From NCBI RefSeq assembly GCF_016925535.1, contig NZ_CP070496.1:3472001-3536000 (forward strand): DNA of 64,000 bases, written 5' to 3'. The notes below the pieces were generated by a model that worked only from the letters and a program-made list of their open reading frames with translations, had not been told where the DNA came from and did no database searches. The position numbers and the translations under genes are program-made. Shown here piece by piece: positions 1 to 9,044 of the stretch. The stretch is from Natronoglycomyces albus (GTDB taxonomy: Bacteria; Actinomycetota; Actinomycetes; Mycobacteriales; Micromonosporaceae). Each line of letters starts with the position of its first letter. The stretch's first letter is position 1.

Positions 1-87
1 AGCCCTCGGCGTGGCGTCTTGTTTCGACTGAGTCCATGACGTAGGCGAGAAGCTATTTTATGGTGTGCTCTCGGTTCGACCGCTGAG

Positions 88-120
88 CGTTGCCGCCCCA
101 ATAAGTGCGGGGCGGCAACG
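88..120 (-). terminator. Hairpin terminator after the phosphate transporter operon
   Basis: A perfect 12-bp inverted repeat (88-99 with 109-120) encloses a 9-nt loop and begins 16 nt beyond the stop codon of the minus-strand permease gene. No U-run follows, as is common for actinobacterial terminators. Bases 1-87 show nothing recognisable. Confidence 0.7.
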
Positions 121-135
121 CGTAACACTTCATCT

Positions 136-1140
136 CTAAAGCATGATCCAGCTGATCGGGTAAAACAGCAGGGCTCCGACTATCGCCGCAGCGGGGAATG
201 TGAGAATCCAGGCGATAACGATCGTGCGTGCCACGCCCCAGCGCACCGCGCGCTTCCCGCCAGTCGAACCGACGCCCATGATGGCGGCGGTAATGGTGTG
301 GGTCGTGGAGATGGGCGCGCCCAGCCACCACGTGTTGACGTACAGCACCGAGGAGGCCACGGTCTCGGCGGCGAAGCCCTGGGGAGGACGCAAGTCGATG
401 ATGCGGCGACCCAGGGTGCGTATGATGCGCCAGCCACCGGCATACGTGCCGCCAGCCAGGGCGGCGGCCGAAGCGAAGTACACCCAGTGCGGGATTTCCA
501 AAGCCGAGTCCTGGAATCCACCAACGTGCAAGGCCAGCACGATGATGCCCATGGTCTTGGCCGCGTCCTGCATACCGTGACCAACCGCCATTGCCGCAGC
601 CGAGACGGATTGGGCCTGGCGAAAGCGAACCGTCAGCTTGCGCGGCGTGCCGTTGCGGAATACCCAGAACACGGCCAGCATGAAGAGGAATCCGAGCGCA
701 AAACCAACTAGTGGCGAGAAAATCGTGGGCAGGACGATTTTTTCCCAAATACCGCTCCAGTAGACGACGCCGCCGCCGACCAGGGTCGCCCCGACGACGC
801 CACCGAACAGGGAGTGCGAGGCGGAGATGGGCCAGCCTTTCCACCACGTCAAGTAGTTCCAGGCGACAGAGCCGAGCACGCCGGCCATGACAATGGCCAG
901 ACCAGCCATACCCAGTTGGGGTGAAACCAGCCCTTCGGCGACAGTCGCGGCGACTTTAGCGCCCAGATATGCGCCAACGAAGTTGCCGATGGCGGCCATA
1001 CCCAGAGCTACCCGGGGGGTAAGGGCACGAGTCGAGATCGAGGTCGCGATAGCGTTGGCGGCGTCGTGGAAGCCATTGGTGTAGGCAAACAACAGCGCCA
1101 CCGCGACCACCAGGATCACGCTGATGAGAAGGGGATCCAC
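136..1140 (-). CDS. pit: PiT-family low-affinity inorganic phosphate permease
   Basis: A 334-residue integral membrane protein predicted to import phosphate by cation symport. The two diagnostic PiT repeats are visible: an N-terminal copy with FHDAANAIA (residues 24-32) and a C-terminal copy with ISTTHTITAAIMG (about 276-288). Hydrophobic helices fill the rest, and the length fits short actinobacterial PiT proteins. The gene starts two bases after the stop of the DUF47 gene, so the two are almost certainly co-transcribed, the usual arrangement in which the DUF47 protein modulates the permease. Phosphate versus another oxyanion cannot be decided from sequence alone. Confidence 0.93.
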   Translation of the reverse strand: MDPLLISVILVVAVALLFAYTNGFHDAANAIATSISTRALTPRVALGMAAIGNFVGAYLGAKVAATVAEGLVSPQLGMAGLAIVMAGVLGSVAWNYLTWWKGWPISASHSLFGGVVGATLVGGGVVYWSGIWEKIVLPTIFSPLVGFALGFLFMLAVFWVFRNGTPRKLTVRFRQAQSVSAAAMAVGHGMQDAAKTMGIIVLALHVGGFQDSALEIPHWVYFASAAALAGGTYAGGWRIIRTLGRRIIDLRPPQGFAAETVASSVLYVNTWWLGAPISTTHTITAAIMGVGSTGGKRAVRWGVARTIVIAWILTFPAAAIVGALLFYPISWIML

Positions 1141-1142
1141 GC

Positions 1143-1772
1143 CTAGGATTCCTTCACGTAGATGGTCTCGATGACGTTGGCGATGTTCTCAAACCCGTCA
1201 CAGGCCTTCTCGAGCATGTCGGCGACCTCTTTGAGCTTCATAACCGTCAACGGGTCGTATTCGCCAGAGTAAAGACGCACAACGCACATGCGGTAGTTGC
1301 GGTCCCCGTCGTTCTCCAACCGGTTGCATTCGATCCAGTAGTCCTTCATGCGCTCGTCGAGGCCCTTAAGTTTGGGCATAGCCTCGGCGGTGGCATCGGC
1401 CTGCTGCGACAAAACGGCTACGATTTCCAGCATTTCGCGGGGGATCGCGGGCAATTCGGAGAGTCCGTAGAGGTAGATGAGGTTAGCGGCGGCCTCGATG
1501 TAGTCGAGCACATCGTCCAGGCAGCTAGCCAAACGCACCATGTCCTGACGGTCCATGGGCGTGACGAACGATGAATTGATCTTTTGAAACAGCTGGTGGG
1601 TGAGCTTGTCGTTGTCATGCTCGACGTCAACGAGTCGCTCAGAAATGGACTGGTGATCGGCATCGTCGTCACCGAGCTCTTCTAGAATCTTCACTCCGCG
1701 CTGAATGTTCTCAGCCGCTTGCGTGAAAAAAGAATAGAAGGCATCGTCCTGAGGTTTCAATGAAAACCGCAC
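1143..1772 (-). CDS. PiT accessory protein, DUF47/PhoU-like
   Basis: A soluble all-helical protein of 209 residues, DUF47 family (TIGR00153-like), a distant PhoU relative. Family features seen are the N-terminal RFSLKP...FYSFF segment, the VDVEHDND region and the long amphipathic helices up to the C-terminal IANVIETIYVKES. Two GTG codons compete as starts. The one at 1772 has GAGGT six bases upstream, while the GTG at 1778 directly abuts that GAGGT, so 1772 is preferred. It is the first gene of a two-gene operon with the permease and is inferred to regulate or assemble it. Confidence 0.9.
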   Translation of the reverse strand: MRFSLKPQDDAFYSFFTQAAENIQRGVKILEELGDDDADHQSISERLVDVEHDNDKLTHQLFQKINSSFVTPMDRQDMVRLASCLDDVLDYIEAAANLIYLYGLSELPAIPREMLEIVAVLSQQADATAEAMPKLKGLDERMKDYWIECNRLENDGDRNYRMCVVRLYSGEYDPLTVMKLKEVADMLEKACDGFENIANVIETIYVKES

Positions 1773-2037
1773 AGGCACACCTCATGGTCTATCGGTACAA
1801 TTGGCAAAATCACTCTACCCAGCACGCATAAGTCGACATTGAGTTTCGGCGAGCTGGTGTCACCGCTGACACAGCTGAACCCGAATGCGTGTCGATTCAA
1901 CTACCAGCGGCAACATTGATGCCCGCTGCTATTTGGGCATGTGAGGCTAGTGTGCCATTTACTTCTCGTTCACCTCGCCACAGGGCCACGCTCGCCGTAA
2001 AGCTCTCAAGGAAACCTGAGGAGAAACCGCCACCGGG

Positions 2038-3996
2038 TCACGACACTGGGTTCGCTCCCAGACGCCCCAAGGCCCCCGCCACCTTGTCCGCATCGGTGGT
2101 GTACCACAACTCAGGCAGCGAGCGCCGCAAGAACGGGCCATAGGACCGCGCCGTGTGCAGGCGGGAATCCAGGATCGCCACTACGCCCTTGTCGTCGACT
2201 CGGCGAATGAGCCGGCCCGCTCCTTGCGCGAGACGCACCGCCGCATGCGGCACACTCACCTCAGCGAAGCCAGACTTCCCCGCCGCCTCAGCCGCGTCGT
2301 TGCGGGCAGCGGTCAAAGGCTCATTCGGGCGCGGAAACGGAATCCGGTCAATCACCACCAGCTGACAGGCATCGCCCGGCACGTCCACGCCCTGCCACAG
2401 GCTCATAACCCCCAGCAGACACGTCTGCGGCTCACTGCGGAATCGTTTCACCAACGCGGCAAGGGTCTCCTCCCCCTGCAACAAGATCGGCAAATCCGTG
2501 TGCTCACGCAGCAAATCCGCGGCGGACTCGGCGGCCTTGCGAGAGGAGAACAGACCCAACGTCCGTCCACCAATGGCCTCGACCAGGCGGCGCAGTTCCT
2601 TGGCCGCATCGTCGGCCAAACCCGAGGCCCGTGGACGCGGTAGATGCGACGCCACGTAGAGAATTCCCTGTTTAGGGTAGTTAAACGGGCTACCCACATC
2701 CAACGTGTCGTAGTCGAGGACGTCCTCATCCGCCGCGTGTCGAGCCGGGTCAAGCCCCAGCGACCTCGCCACCGTGTCGAAGGTCCCTCCCAAGGTCAAC
2801 GTCGCCGACGTCGCCACCACCACCCGGTCCGGGTACAGCTGCTCGGTCAACAAACCCGCCACCGCGAATGGGGCTACCGACAACTGCGGGTTGCGCGGAT
2901 TGGAGTCCTTCCACACCACGTCGGTGGGGCCCGGCGACTGAAGCCGACCGGCCGTCTCCCGCGCCGCCGTCATCGCCTCGCGCAGCTGCGCGGCCGCCAA
3001 ATCGCCTTTGTCCTTCTCCCCCGAACCGGCCAAGATCGTCGTCGCCTCGGCACACGCCGAATCGATCAAACCCAAAGCCGCGCTGACCGGAGCAGGCAGC
3101 TCGACCAGTCGCTCGGTTCCCGTCGCGTCGAGCGCATCTGCCAGCGCCCGTGAGGCGTCCTGGAACTTCTCAGAAATGTCGACGCCCAGTTTTTTACGGC
3201 TGCGCTGCGCCAACCACGTCAGCTGGGCCGGTGAAAGGTCGGCGGCGGCCGCGGAGGTGACGCGGTCGGCCAGTTCATGGGCCTCGTCCACGATCACGAC
3301 CGAATGCTGCGGCAGGATCTCGCGGCCCTTCATCATGTCGATGGACAATAGGGCGTGGTTGGTGACGATGATGTCCGCGGCGTGCGCGCGCTGTTTGGCC
3401 GTCTCGGCGAAACAGTCAGCGCCTTGCCCGCAGTTACTGGCGCCGACGCATTCGCGGGAATTGACTGACACTTGCCGCCAAGCCCAGTCGCTCACGCCCG
3501 GGTCGAGGTCGTCTCGATCCCCAGTGTCGGTGTCGTTGGCCCAGTCGTACAGGCGGGCCACTTGCGCGGCATAGGAATTGCCACCGGTGAAGCGTTGCTT
3601 TGACATCTCCGGCAGGGCTTCGGCCTCGCCGTCTTCTTCGTCGACGGACATCTTGTGACGGCACACGTAATGATGCCGTCCCTTCAGAAGCGCGAAAGTG
3701 GGGCGTCTCCCCATCACCGGCTGCACCGCCTCCACCAGGCGCGGCAGGTCAACGGTGACCAACTGGTGTTGCAGGGCAAGGGTCGCGGTGGAGACGACGA
3801 CCGTTCGGCCCGAGGCCAATGCCGCGCACAAATACGCCAAGGATTTCCCGGTGCCGGTCCCGGCCTGTACCAGCAAATGCCGCTCGTTGGTGATCGCGTC
3901 GGCGACGGCCTCGGTCATCGTGATCTGGCCTTCTCTGGCCTGCCCACCTGGGGTCGCGGAGACGGCGGCTTCGAGAAGATCGCTTGCGAGGGACAC
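2038..3996 (-). CDS. dinG: DinG/XPD-type ATP-dependent DNA helicase with Fe-S cluster
   Basis: A superfamily 2 helicase of 652 residues, expected to unwind DNA or DNA/RNA structures 5'-3' in repair. Walker A AGTGTGKS is at 45-52, the DEAH box at 237-240, and motif VI QGAGRLIRR near 605. Four cysteines (112, 183, 189, 195) lie between motifs I and II, matching the Fe-S domain of XPD/DinG helicases. The GTG start has AGGAA nine bases upstream. It appears to be transcribed alone, 118 bp downstream of the AI-2E permease gene. The 3' flank (1779-2037) holds no gene and should carry the promoter of the phosphate operon. Confidence 0.9.
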   Translation of the reverse strand: MSLASDLLEAAVSATPGGQAREGQITMTEAVADAITNERHLLVQAGTGTGKSLAYLCAALASGRTVVVSTATLALQHQLVTVDLPRLVEAVQPVMGRRPTFALLKGRHHYVCRHKMSVDEEDGEAEALPEMSKQRFTGGNSYAAQVARLYDWANDTDTGDRDDLDPGVSDWAWRQVSVNSRECVGASNCGQGADCFAETAKQRAHAADIIVTNHALLSIDMMKGREILPQHSVVIVDEAHELADRVTSAAAADLSPAQLTWLAQRSRKKLGVDISEKFQDASRALADALDATGTERLVELPAPVSAALGLIDSACAEATTILAGSGEKDKGDLAAAQLREAMTAARETAGRLQSPGPTDVVWKDSNPRNPQLSVAPFAVAGLLTEQLYPDRVVVATSATLTLGGTFDTVARSLGLDPARHAADEDVLDYDTLDVGSPFNYPKQGILYVASHLPRPRASGLADDAAKELRRLVEAIGGRTLGLFSSRKAAESAADLLREHTDLPILLQGEETLAALVKRFRSEPQTCLLGVMSLWQGVDVPGDACQLVVIDRIPFPRPNEPLTAARNDAAEAAGKSGFAEVSVPHAAVRLAQGAGRLIRRVDDKGVVAILDSRLHTARSYGPFLRRSLPELWYTTDADKVAGALGRLGANPVS

Positions 3997-4114
3997 GTCG
4001 CTCTTTTCCTGGTTGGCCAGCGCGAAGTATGGCTACGCGGTGGTGTAGCGCCGCCGCATTCATTCCATAGCGGGCCGGACGCGGCGGCGACATGTATAGG
4101 GCCGAGAAGGGCGG

Positions 4115-5539
4115 TTACAAACTGCCCTGTGGCTTGGCCGCCATCGTCTCCGGATCGAGATCGGGTTTGTCGTCAGGTTTGTCCGACGAGCCTGCCTTCG
4201 GCGGCGGATCGCTCTTGCTGTGTGCCTTGTTGTAGGCGATCACAGCCCGGACACCGGCGTTGATGATTGCCAGGATCGGAACGGCGATCAAGGCTCCCAC
4301 AATACCCGCCTGGATACCGCCGACGGTAATGGCCAGCACGATTGCCAACGGGTGCAATTTCACGGCCCGGCTCATGAGCAACGGCTGCAAAACGTTGGAC
4401 TCTAGCTGCTGGACCAGCAGCACCAGACCCAAGACCAGCAAGGCGTTGATGAGTCCGTTCTCGGTGCCGACCAAGGCGACCAATACCGCGACCGCTCCTG
4501 AGACCGTCGCACCGACGATGGGGATGAAGCCGCCGAGGAACACTAGCGTCGCCAGCGGCAATGCTAGTGGGATGTCCAGAATCCACAGCCCCAACCCGAT
4601 ACCGATCGCATCGACTAGCGCCACCACCACCGTGGTGCGCATGAACTGCACCAGGCTCTTCCAGGAGGCGAGTCCGGCGAACCGCAGCGGGGCGCGGGAG
4701 GGAACGGGGAGCAGGCCGGTCAGGAAGTGCCAGATCTTGTCGCCGTCGCGCATAAAGAAGAACATGCAAAACAGCACGAGGAAGAATCCGGTGAAGAAGT
4801 AGACCAGGGCTCCGGCTGCGGTGCCGAATATCGTCAGTGCCTGCCCGCCGATGTCGCTAGCGTTATCGGTCGCCCAACTCTGAATTTCGTCACCGGCGTC
4901 GGAGAGTAGGCCTTCGATCATGTCCGGTTCCAGGCCATAGGGGCCCGAACGCAGCCACTCTTCAAGGCGAGTGATGCCAGCGTTGATCTGGTCGGCGAAG
5001 TCGGGAATACCGGCGATAAACTGCTGTACCACAAAAGTGAATACCGCGAAGACGGTGGTCAAACCACCGACCAACACCACGGCGGCAGCTAGCGAACGGT
5101 TCCAGCCTCTGCGGACTAGCCAGCCCACGATCGGCTGGAACAATGCGGCCAGAAGGAACGAAACCGCCACTGGGATGACGACGACCGCGAGCAAACTGAA
5201 CAGATACAAGACCGCGATGATCGCAACGGCGAGCACGATGATGCGCCACGCCCACGCGGCGGCAATGGCCATCGCGTCCGCCAAGTGGCGGCGTTCCGGA
5301 GGCTGCATTGCCTCTGCAAACGACGGGTCTCGGCCATTGCCGTCATTACCGTCGTCGCCTCCACCGCCAGTGGTGGCGGGGGTCTCGTCCTCAGAATCCG
5401 GTTTGCTGTCTATGGCCAAGGGATTGGCGTGTTCCCGGCGGCGCGCACGCGCCGACTCCATCCGCTCCGTGTATGGATTCGTGCGGACACCTACCCACAT
5501 CTGGCGGGCCTTGGCAGCGGCTTTACGCATGCGGCTCAC
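4115..5539 (-). CDS. AI-2E family transporter (PerM/YdiK type)
   Basis: A 474-residue membrane protein. The N-terminal ~90 residues are basic then Gly/Asp-rich and probably cytoplasmic. A typical AI-2E transporter core follows: paired helices at about 95-140, a large amphipathic extracellular segment (about 165-235), then the conserved GGFIPIVGATVSG and LESNVLQPLLMSRAVKLHP motifs. The C-terminus is a hydrophilic Lys/Asp-rich tail. Family members move small solutes or Na+/H+; true autoinducer export is known for only a few, so the substrate is unknown. GTG at 5539 has GGAGG four bases upstream; ATG at 5530 is an alternative. It is divergent from the GroES-like gene. Confidence 0.85.
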   Translation of the reverse strand: MSRMRKAAAKARQMWVGVRTNPYTERMESARARRREHANPLAIDSKPDSEDETPATTGGGGDDGNDGNGRDPSFAEAMQPPERRHLADAMAIAAAWAWRIIVLAVAIIAVLYLFSLLAVVVIPVAVSFLLAALFQPIVGWLVRRGWNRSLAAAVVLVGGLTTVFAVFTFVVQQFIAGIPDFADQINAGITRLEEWLRSGPYGLEPDMIEGLLSDAGDEIQSWATDNASDIGGQALTIFGTAAGALVYFFTGFFLVLFCMFFFMRDGDKIWHFLTGLLPVPSRAPLRFAGLASWKSLVQFMRTTVVVALVDAIGIGLGLWILDIPLALPLATLVFLGGFIPIVGATVSGAVAVLVALVGTENGLINALLVLGLVLLVQQLESNVLQPLLMSRAVKLHPLAIVLAITVGGIQAGIVGALIAVPILAIINAGVRAVIAYNKAHSKSDPPPKAGSSDKPDDKPDLDPETMAAKPQGSL

Positions 5540-5676
5540 TGTTCCTCCGATACCGACCGACGAAGATCACGGGCGATTGGGGTGTTCTGTGTATGTATCG
5601 CTACGGACACAGTAGCCGGTCACAGCGACACAGACGAGGCCGATTCGACCCAAGTGCGCGCGGTATCGTGTGTAGT

Positions 5677-6015
5677 GTGACTTCCACACCGCTCGACTAC
5701 GAAACTGGCCTGGCCATACGCCTGCTACATGACCGCCTGCTCGTCCGCCAAGACGCGGATTCCGAGCGCCGTTCCTCTGGGGGCATCGTGATCCCGGCAA
5801 CCGCTTCCATGGGGCACCGCTTGGCGTGGGCCGAAGCCGTGGGCGTAGGACCGCTGGTGCGCTCCGTGGAAGTGAATGACCGAGTGCTGTTCGACCCTGA
5901 CGAAAAAAGTGAGGTCGAGCTGCACGGGGAGACGTTCATTCTGCTGCGCGAACGCGACGTGCACGCGGTGGCCGCAAAGCGGGTCGACTCCGACGGTTCG
6001 GGACTGTATCTCTAA
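5677..6015 (+). CDS. GroES-like co-chaperonin family protein
   Basis: A 112-residue protein with the GroES fold signature: LHDRLLVRQD near the N-terminus, SSGGIVIPA as the mobile-loop region, VGVGPLVRSVEVNDRVLF, then the ILLRERDVHAV strand. It matches the second, groEL-unlinked GroES-like family of actinobacteria, which ends in GLYL as here. The open frame reaches far upstream, but similarity begins only at this GTG; GTG at 5668 is an alternative start. No groEL lies nearby, so a role in GroEL chemistry is uncertain. tyrA follows 63 bp downstream on the same strand. Confidence 0.78.
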   Translation: MTSTPLDYETGLAIRLLHDRLLVRQDADSERRSSGGIVIPATASMGHRLAWAEAVGVGPLVRSVEVNDRVLFDPDEKSEVELHGETFILLRERDVHAVAAKRVDSDGSGLYL

Positions 6016-6078
6016 GACAAAGCCGACACCCCTACGCCACCTGCCGTTAAGGCCTAGCTGGTGCGTTAACCTGCTCGA

Positions 6079-6852
6079 ATGCGTATCGGAGTAGCGGGTT
6101 TGGGGCTCATTGGCGGGTCCGTGGCATTGGCGCTAGCCGAGGCGGGCCATGAGGTAAGGGGTTTTGACCCCGTCGCCAAACCCGTCGACGTCCCGTTTCC
6201 TCTCCTAAAGGACGCAACTCAGCTATGCGATAGCGATCTGGTCATCCTCGCGGTCCCCTTTCCTGCTCTAGCGGACCTCCTTCCCACTTTTGCTCAGTGG
6301 GAAGGGCTATTGAGCGACGTCACCTCTGTTAAGCAACCGGTGCTTGAGCTAGTCGCCGCGTTGGCCCCGCAGGTGCGATTTGTCGGCGGCCACCCGATGG
6401 CGGGCAAGGAAACAGCCGGGTTCGCTGCGGCGGAGGCGGGCTTGTTTCGGAATCGACCGTGGGTGTTGACCACCGATGGCACCAGCGAGGACGACCTAGA
6501 CGTGCTGCGGGTCCTGCTGATGTCGTTGGGAGCCGACCCGGTTCTCACCACGGCCGCGCGGCATGACCAAGCGGTTGCCAGGATCTCGCATCTTCCCCAC
6601 CTGTTGGCTGTCACGTTGAGGCGCTGTGGCGAGGCCGATGAGCTCGCCCTGGACCTGGCGGCAGGGTCCTTTCGCGATGGAACGCGGGTCGCTTCCAGCC
6701 CGGTCGACCTCATAGCCGCCATGTGCGGCGGAAACGCCGCTGCGCTGCGCGACGTCCTCGATGAGGCGATCGCCGATCTACAACAGGCACGACTCGCCTT
6801 GGACGCACCGAAGCCGCAACCTGAGGTTAAGAAATGGATCATGCGCACATAG
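6079..6852 (+). CDS. tyrA: Prephenate dehydrogenase
   Basis: Predicted to convert prephenate to 4-hydroxyphenylpyruvate with NAD(P)+ in tyrosine biosynthesis. The 257-residue cytosolic protein opens with a Rossmann dinucleotide motif GLGLIGGS (7-14) and carries the family segment GGHPMAGKE with His105, followed by the helical dimerisation half with HDQAVARISHLPHL. There is no C-terminal ACT domain, so this is the short form. It lies between the GroES-like and DUF885 genes on the same strand, with no strong reason to call one operon. Confidence 0.88.
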   Translation: MRIGVAGLGLIGGSVALALAEAGHEVRGFDPVAKPVDVPFPLLKDATQLCDSDLVILAVPFPALADLLPTFAQWEGLLSDVTSVKQPVLELVAALAPQVRFVGGHPMAGKETAGFAAAEAGLFRNRPWVLTTDGTSEDDLDVLRVLLMSLGADPVLTTAARHDQAVARISHLPHLLAVTLRRCGEADELALDLAAGSFRDGTRVASSPVDLIAAMCGGNAAALRDVLDEAIADLQQARLALDAPKPQPEVKKWIMRT

Positions 6853-6977
6853 TGCCCAACTCTCGGCCCCGCTAATGGCACATCATGTCGCAAACCGAGG
6901 CCATGCGAAGCAATCTGGACACTATCGGGGCGGAAATCGGTTACGCATTTGAGATTGTGAGCCAGTAAAGTACCCGC

Positions 6978-8663
6978 ATGAGCAAAATTGATGACATTGC
7001 CAATGACTTCGTCGAAGAATTCATTGCCAATAGCCCTACCACTGCGACATATTTGGGCCACCCAGGTCACGACGACAAGTGGGATGACCTCTCCCCAGCT
7101 GGCTACGCGAAGGACATAGACCTGCACCGTCGGGTTCTGGCCGAGATCAAAGCGGTCGAGCCAGCCGATTCGAGTGAGCGTGCCGCCAAGGAAGCCATGA
7201 TCGAGCGCTTCGAGCTTAAAATCGAGCGATACGACGCTGGCGACACCCATTTGGATCTCAACGTGCTGACTTCTTCGGTACACGGGATGCGCCAAATCTT
7301 CGACCTCATGCCGCACGAAGGCGAAGAGGCGGCCCGCAACATCGCTCGCCGCCTCCAGGCGTTCCCCACCGCCGTCGACCAATACATCGAGACGCTGCGG
7401 GGCGAAGCCAAAGCTGGCCGGGTGGCGGCCCACCGTCAGGTGACTGAAGTGGCCCGCCACTGCGACAACTGGAACGGCGCCAACGGCGACAACTTCTGGG
7501 AAAACCTCACCACCAAGACGGTCACCGTTGACGGCGAGCCGGCTACAGGCGCCTTGGCTGCGGAGCTGGCCGAGGGCGCCCAAGCGGCCCACCGTGCCAC
7601 GGCGGCGTTCGCGACGTTCCTGCGCGACGAACTAGCCGGGCAAGCACCGCAAGAGGACGCCATCGGCGAAGACGCCTATTCGCGTGCGTCCCGCTACTTC
7701 ATCGGTGCCAAAGTCGACCTGCGGGAAACCTACGAATGGGGCTGGGCCGAGCTGGCGCGCATCGAAGAGGAAATGCGTGAGGTCGCCGACCGCATCAAGC
7801 CTGGCGCGACTGTCGACGAGGCTGTCGAATACCTTGACTCCAGTGACGACGACCGGATGACCGACAAGTATGCCTTCCGCGACTGGATGCAAGAGCTATC
7901 TGATCGCACCGTGGAGGAAATGCAGGAGTACTTCGATATTCCCGAGCCGGTGCGCAAACTAGAGTGCATGCTCGCTCCAGCTGAAGACGGAGCGATCTAC
8001 TACACCGGCCCCAGCGAGGACTTCTCCCGCCCGGGTCGCATGTGGTGGTCGGTGCCCTCCAGCCAGACTCATTTCTCGAAGTGGCGGGAGATGACCACGG
8101 TCTTCCACGAGGGTATTCCGGGGCACCACTTGCAGATCGGGCAGACGGCGTACCGCTCCGAGCTTTTGAACCGCTACCAACGCCAGCTCCTGTTCTGCTC
8201 CGGTCACGCCGAGGGCTGGGCGCTGTACTCCGAACGGCTCATGGATGAGCTGGGCTACTACAAGGACTACCCGGCTGGAAAGCTCGGGATGCTCGACGGC
8301 CAAGCCATGCGCGCGGCCCGAGTCATTGTGGATATTGGACTGCACTGTCAGTTCGAGATCCCCGAAGACAACCCGTTCGGGTTCCGTCCAGGTGAAAAGT
8401 GGGACCATGCCCGCGTCTGGGAATTCATGCGCGCGCACTGCCGTGTACCGGACCCGATGCTTGACTTCGAGGTCAATCGTTACCTCGGCTGGCCGGGACA
8501 AGCTCCCTCGTACAAGGTTGGAGAGCGACTGTGGAAGCAGGCGCGGGACGACTACAAGGAACGTAAGGGTGCTGATTTCAGCCTGACTCAGTTCCACTCC
8601 GATTCGCTAAATCTAGGCCCCATGGGCCTCGACCCGTTCGCGGCGGCGCTCAAGCGGCTCTAG
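6978..8663 (+). CDS. DUF885 family putative metallo-hydrolase
   Basis: A 561-residue protein of the DUF885 family, helical and related in fold to M32/M3-like metallopeptidases. The zinc-binding segment HEGIPGHH is at 377-384, followed by GHAEGWALYSERLMDELG, which supplies the downstream acidic ligand typical of the family. No signal peptide is visible, so it should be cytoplasmic. Most members are annotated only as DUF885; peptidase activity is inferred from the motif. A very stable hairpin follows 15 bp after the stop. The 125 bp before the start hold no other gene. Confidence 0.85.
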   Translation: MSKIDDIANDFVEEFIANSPTTATYLGHPGHDDKWDDLSPAGYAKDIDLHRRVLAEIKAVEPADSSERAAKEAMIERFELKIERYDAGDTHLDLNVLTSSVHGMRQIFDLMPHEGEEAARNIARRLQAFPTAVDQYIETLRGEAKAGRVAAHRQVTEVARHCDNWNGANGDNFWENLTTKTVTVDGEPATGALAAELAEGAQAAHRATAAFATFLRDELAGQAPQEDAIGEDAYSRASRYFIGAKVDLRETYEWGWAELARIEEEMREVADRIKPGATVDEAVEYLDSSDDDRMTDKYAFRDWMQELSDRTVEEMQEYFDIPEPVRKLECMLAPAEDGAIYYTGPSEDFSRPGRMWWSVPSSQTHFSKWREMTTVFHEGIPGHHLQIGQTAYRSELLNRYQRQLLFCSGHAEGWALYSERLMDELGYYKDYPAGKLGMLDGQAMRAARVIVDIGLHCQFEIPEDNPFGFRPGEKWDHARVWEFMRAHCRVPDPMLDFEVNRYLGWPGQAPSYKVGERLWKQARDDYKERKGADFSLTQFHSDSLNLGPMGLDPFAAALKRL

Positions 8664-8678
8664 CTGGCCTGAGTTGAC

Positions 8679-8726
8679 ACCTGTTGGGGGGCCGACGAGT
8701 TCTCGTCCTAGGGCCCCCCAACAGGT
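8679..8726 (+). terminator. Long hairpin terminator after the DUF885 gene
   Basis: A perfect 15-bp stem (8679-8693 with 8712-8726) has an apical 18-nt loop that itself can pair (8694-8698 with 8703-8707). It starts 15 bp after the stop codon. No U-tract follows. Confidence 0.8.
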
Positions 8727-8985
8727 TGATATGAAGGTGTCCCACCTAACCGTCTGAAGTGGAACTAGACCTAGTCGCTATCAACTGCCCTAGAGAACTC
8801 ATCATCAAGTATCAAGTCGGCCCCATTGCATGCTGTCAGGCAAACCCAGGGTCGCGTGTTGAACATTTAAGGCCGACTGAGGTCCGCAACGATCGCCCAG
8901 AGGCCAAACGACAATGTCATCTTCCTCTCGGCCGGTACTCTCTCAGCATGTGCGTCTGATCAGGGCCGCCCAACAGTGGAATCGA
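8727..8985. other. Intergenic stretch between two terminators
   Basis: These 259 bases separate convergent transcription units. I see no convincing coding potential, RNA gene or repeat; the short frames present lack ribosome binding sites and family similarity. Confidence 0.6.
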
Positions 8986-9018
8986 AGAGGGGGCGTGCGC
9001 TTCGCGCACGCCCCCTCT
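8986..9018 (-). terminator. Hairpin terminator of the T7SS-like gene cluster
   Basis: A perfect 15-bp inverted repeat (8986-9000 with 9004-9018; a tight 3-nt loop, or 14 bp with a 5-nt loop) lies 26 bp beyond the stop of the Gly-rich protein gene. It also works on the plus strand, where AATTT follows. Confidence 0.75.
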
Positions 9019-9044
9019 AATTTGCTTATGCTGTAATTTTCCGG

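Noticed and set aside
5308-5676. Upstream part of the open frame containing the GroES-like gene
   Set aside because: It is antisense to the AI-2E permease gene and its promoter; similarity starts only at GTG 5677.
6294-7592. 432-codon open frame on the minus strand
   Set aside because: It is antisense to tyrA and the DUF885 gene, whose motifs and codon use are clear; it has no family signal of its own.
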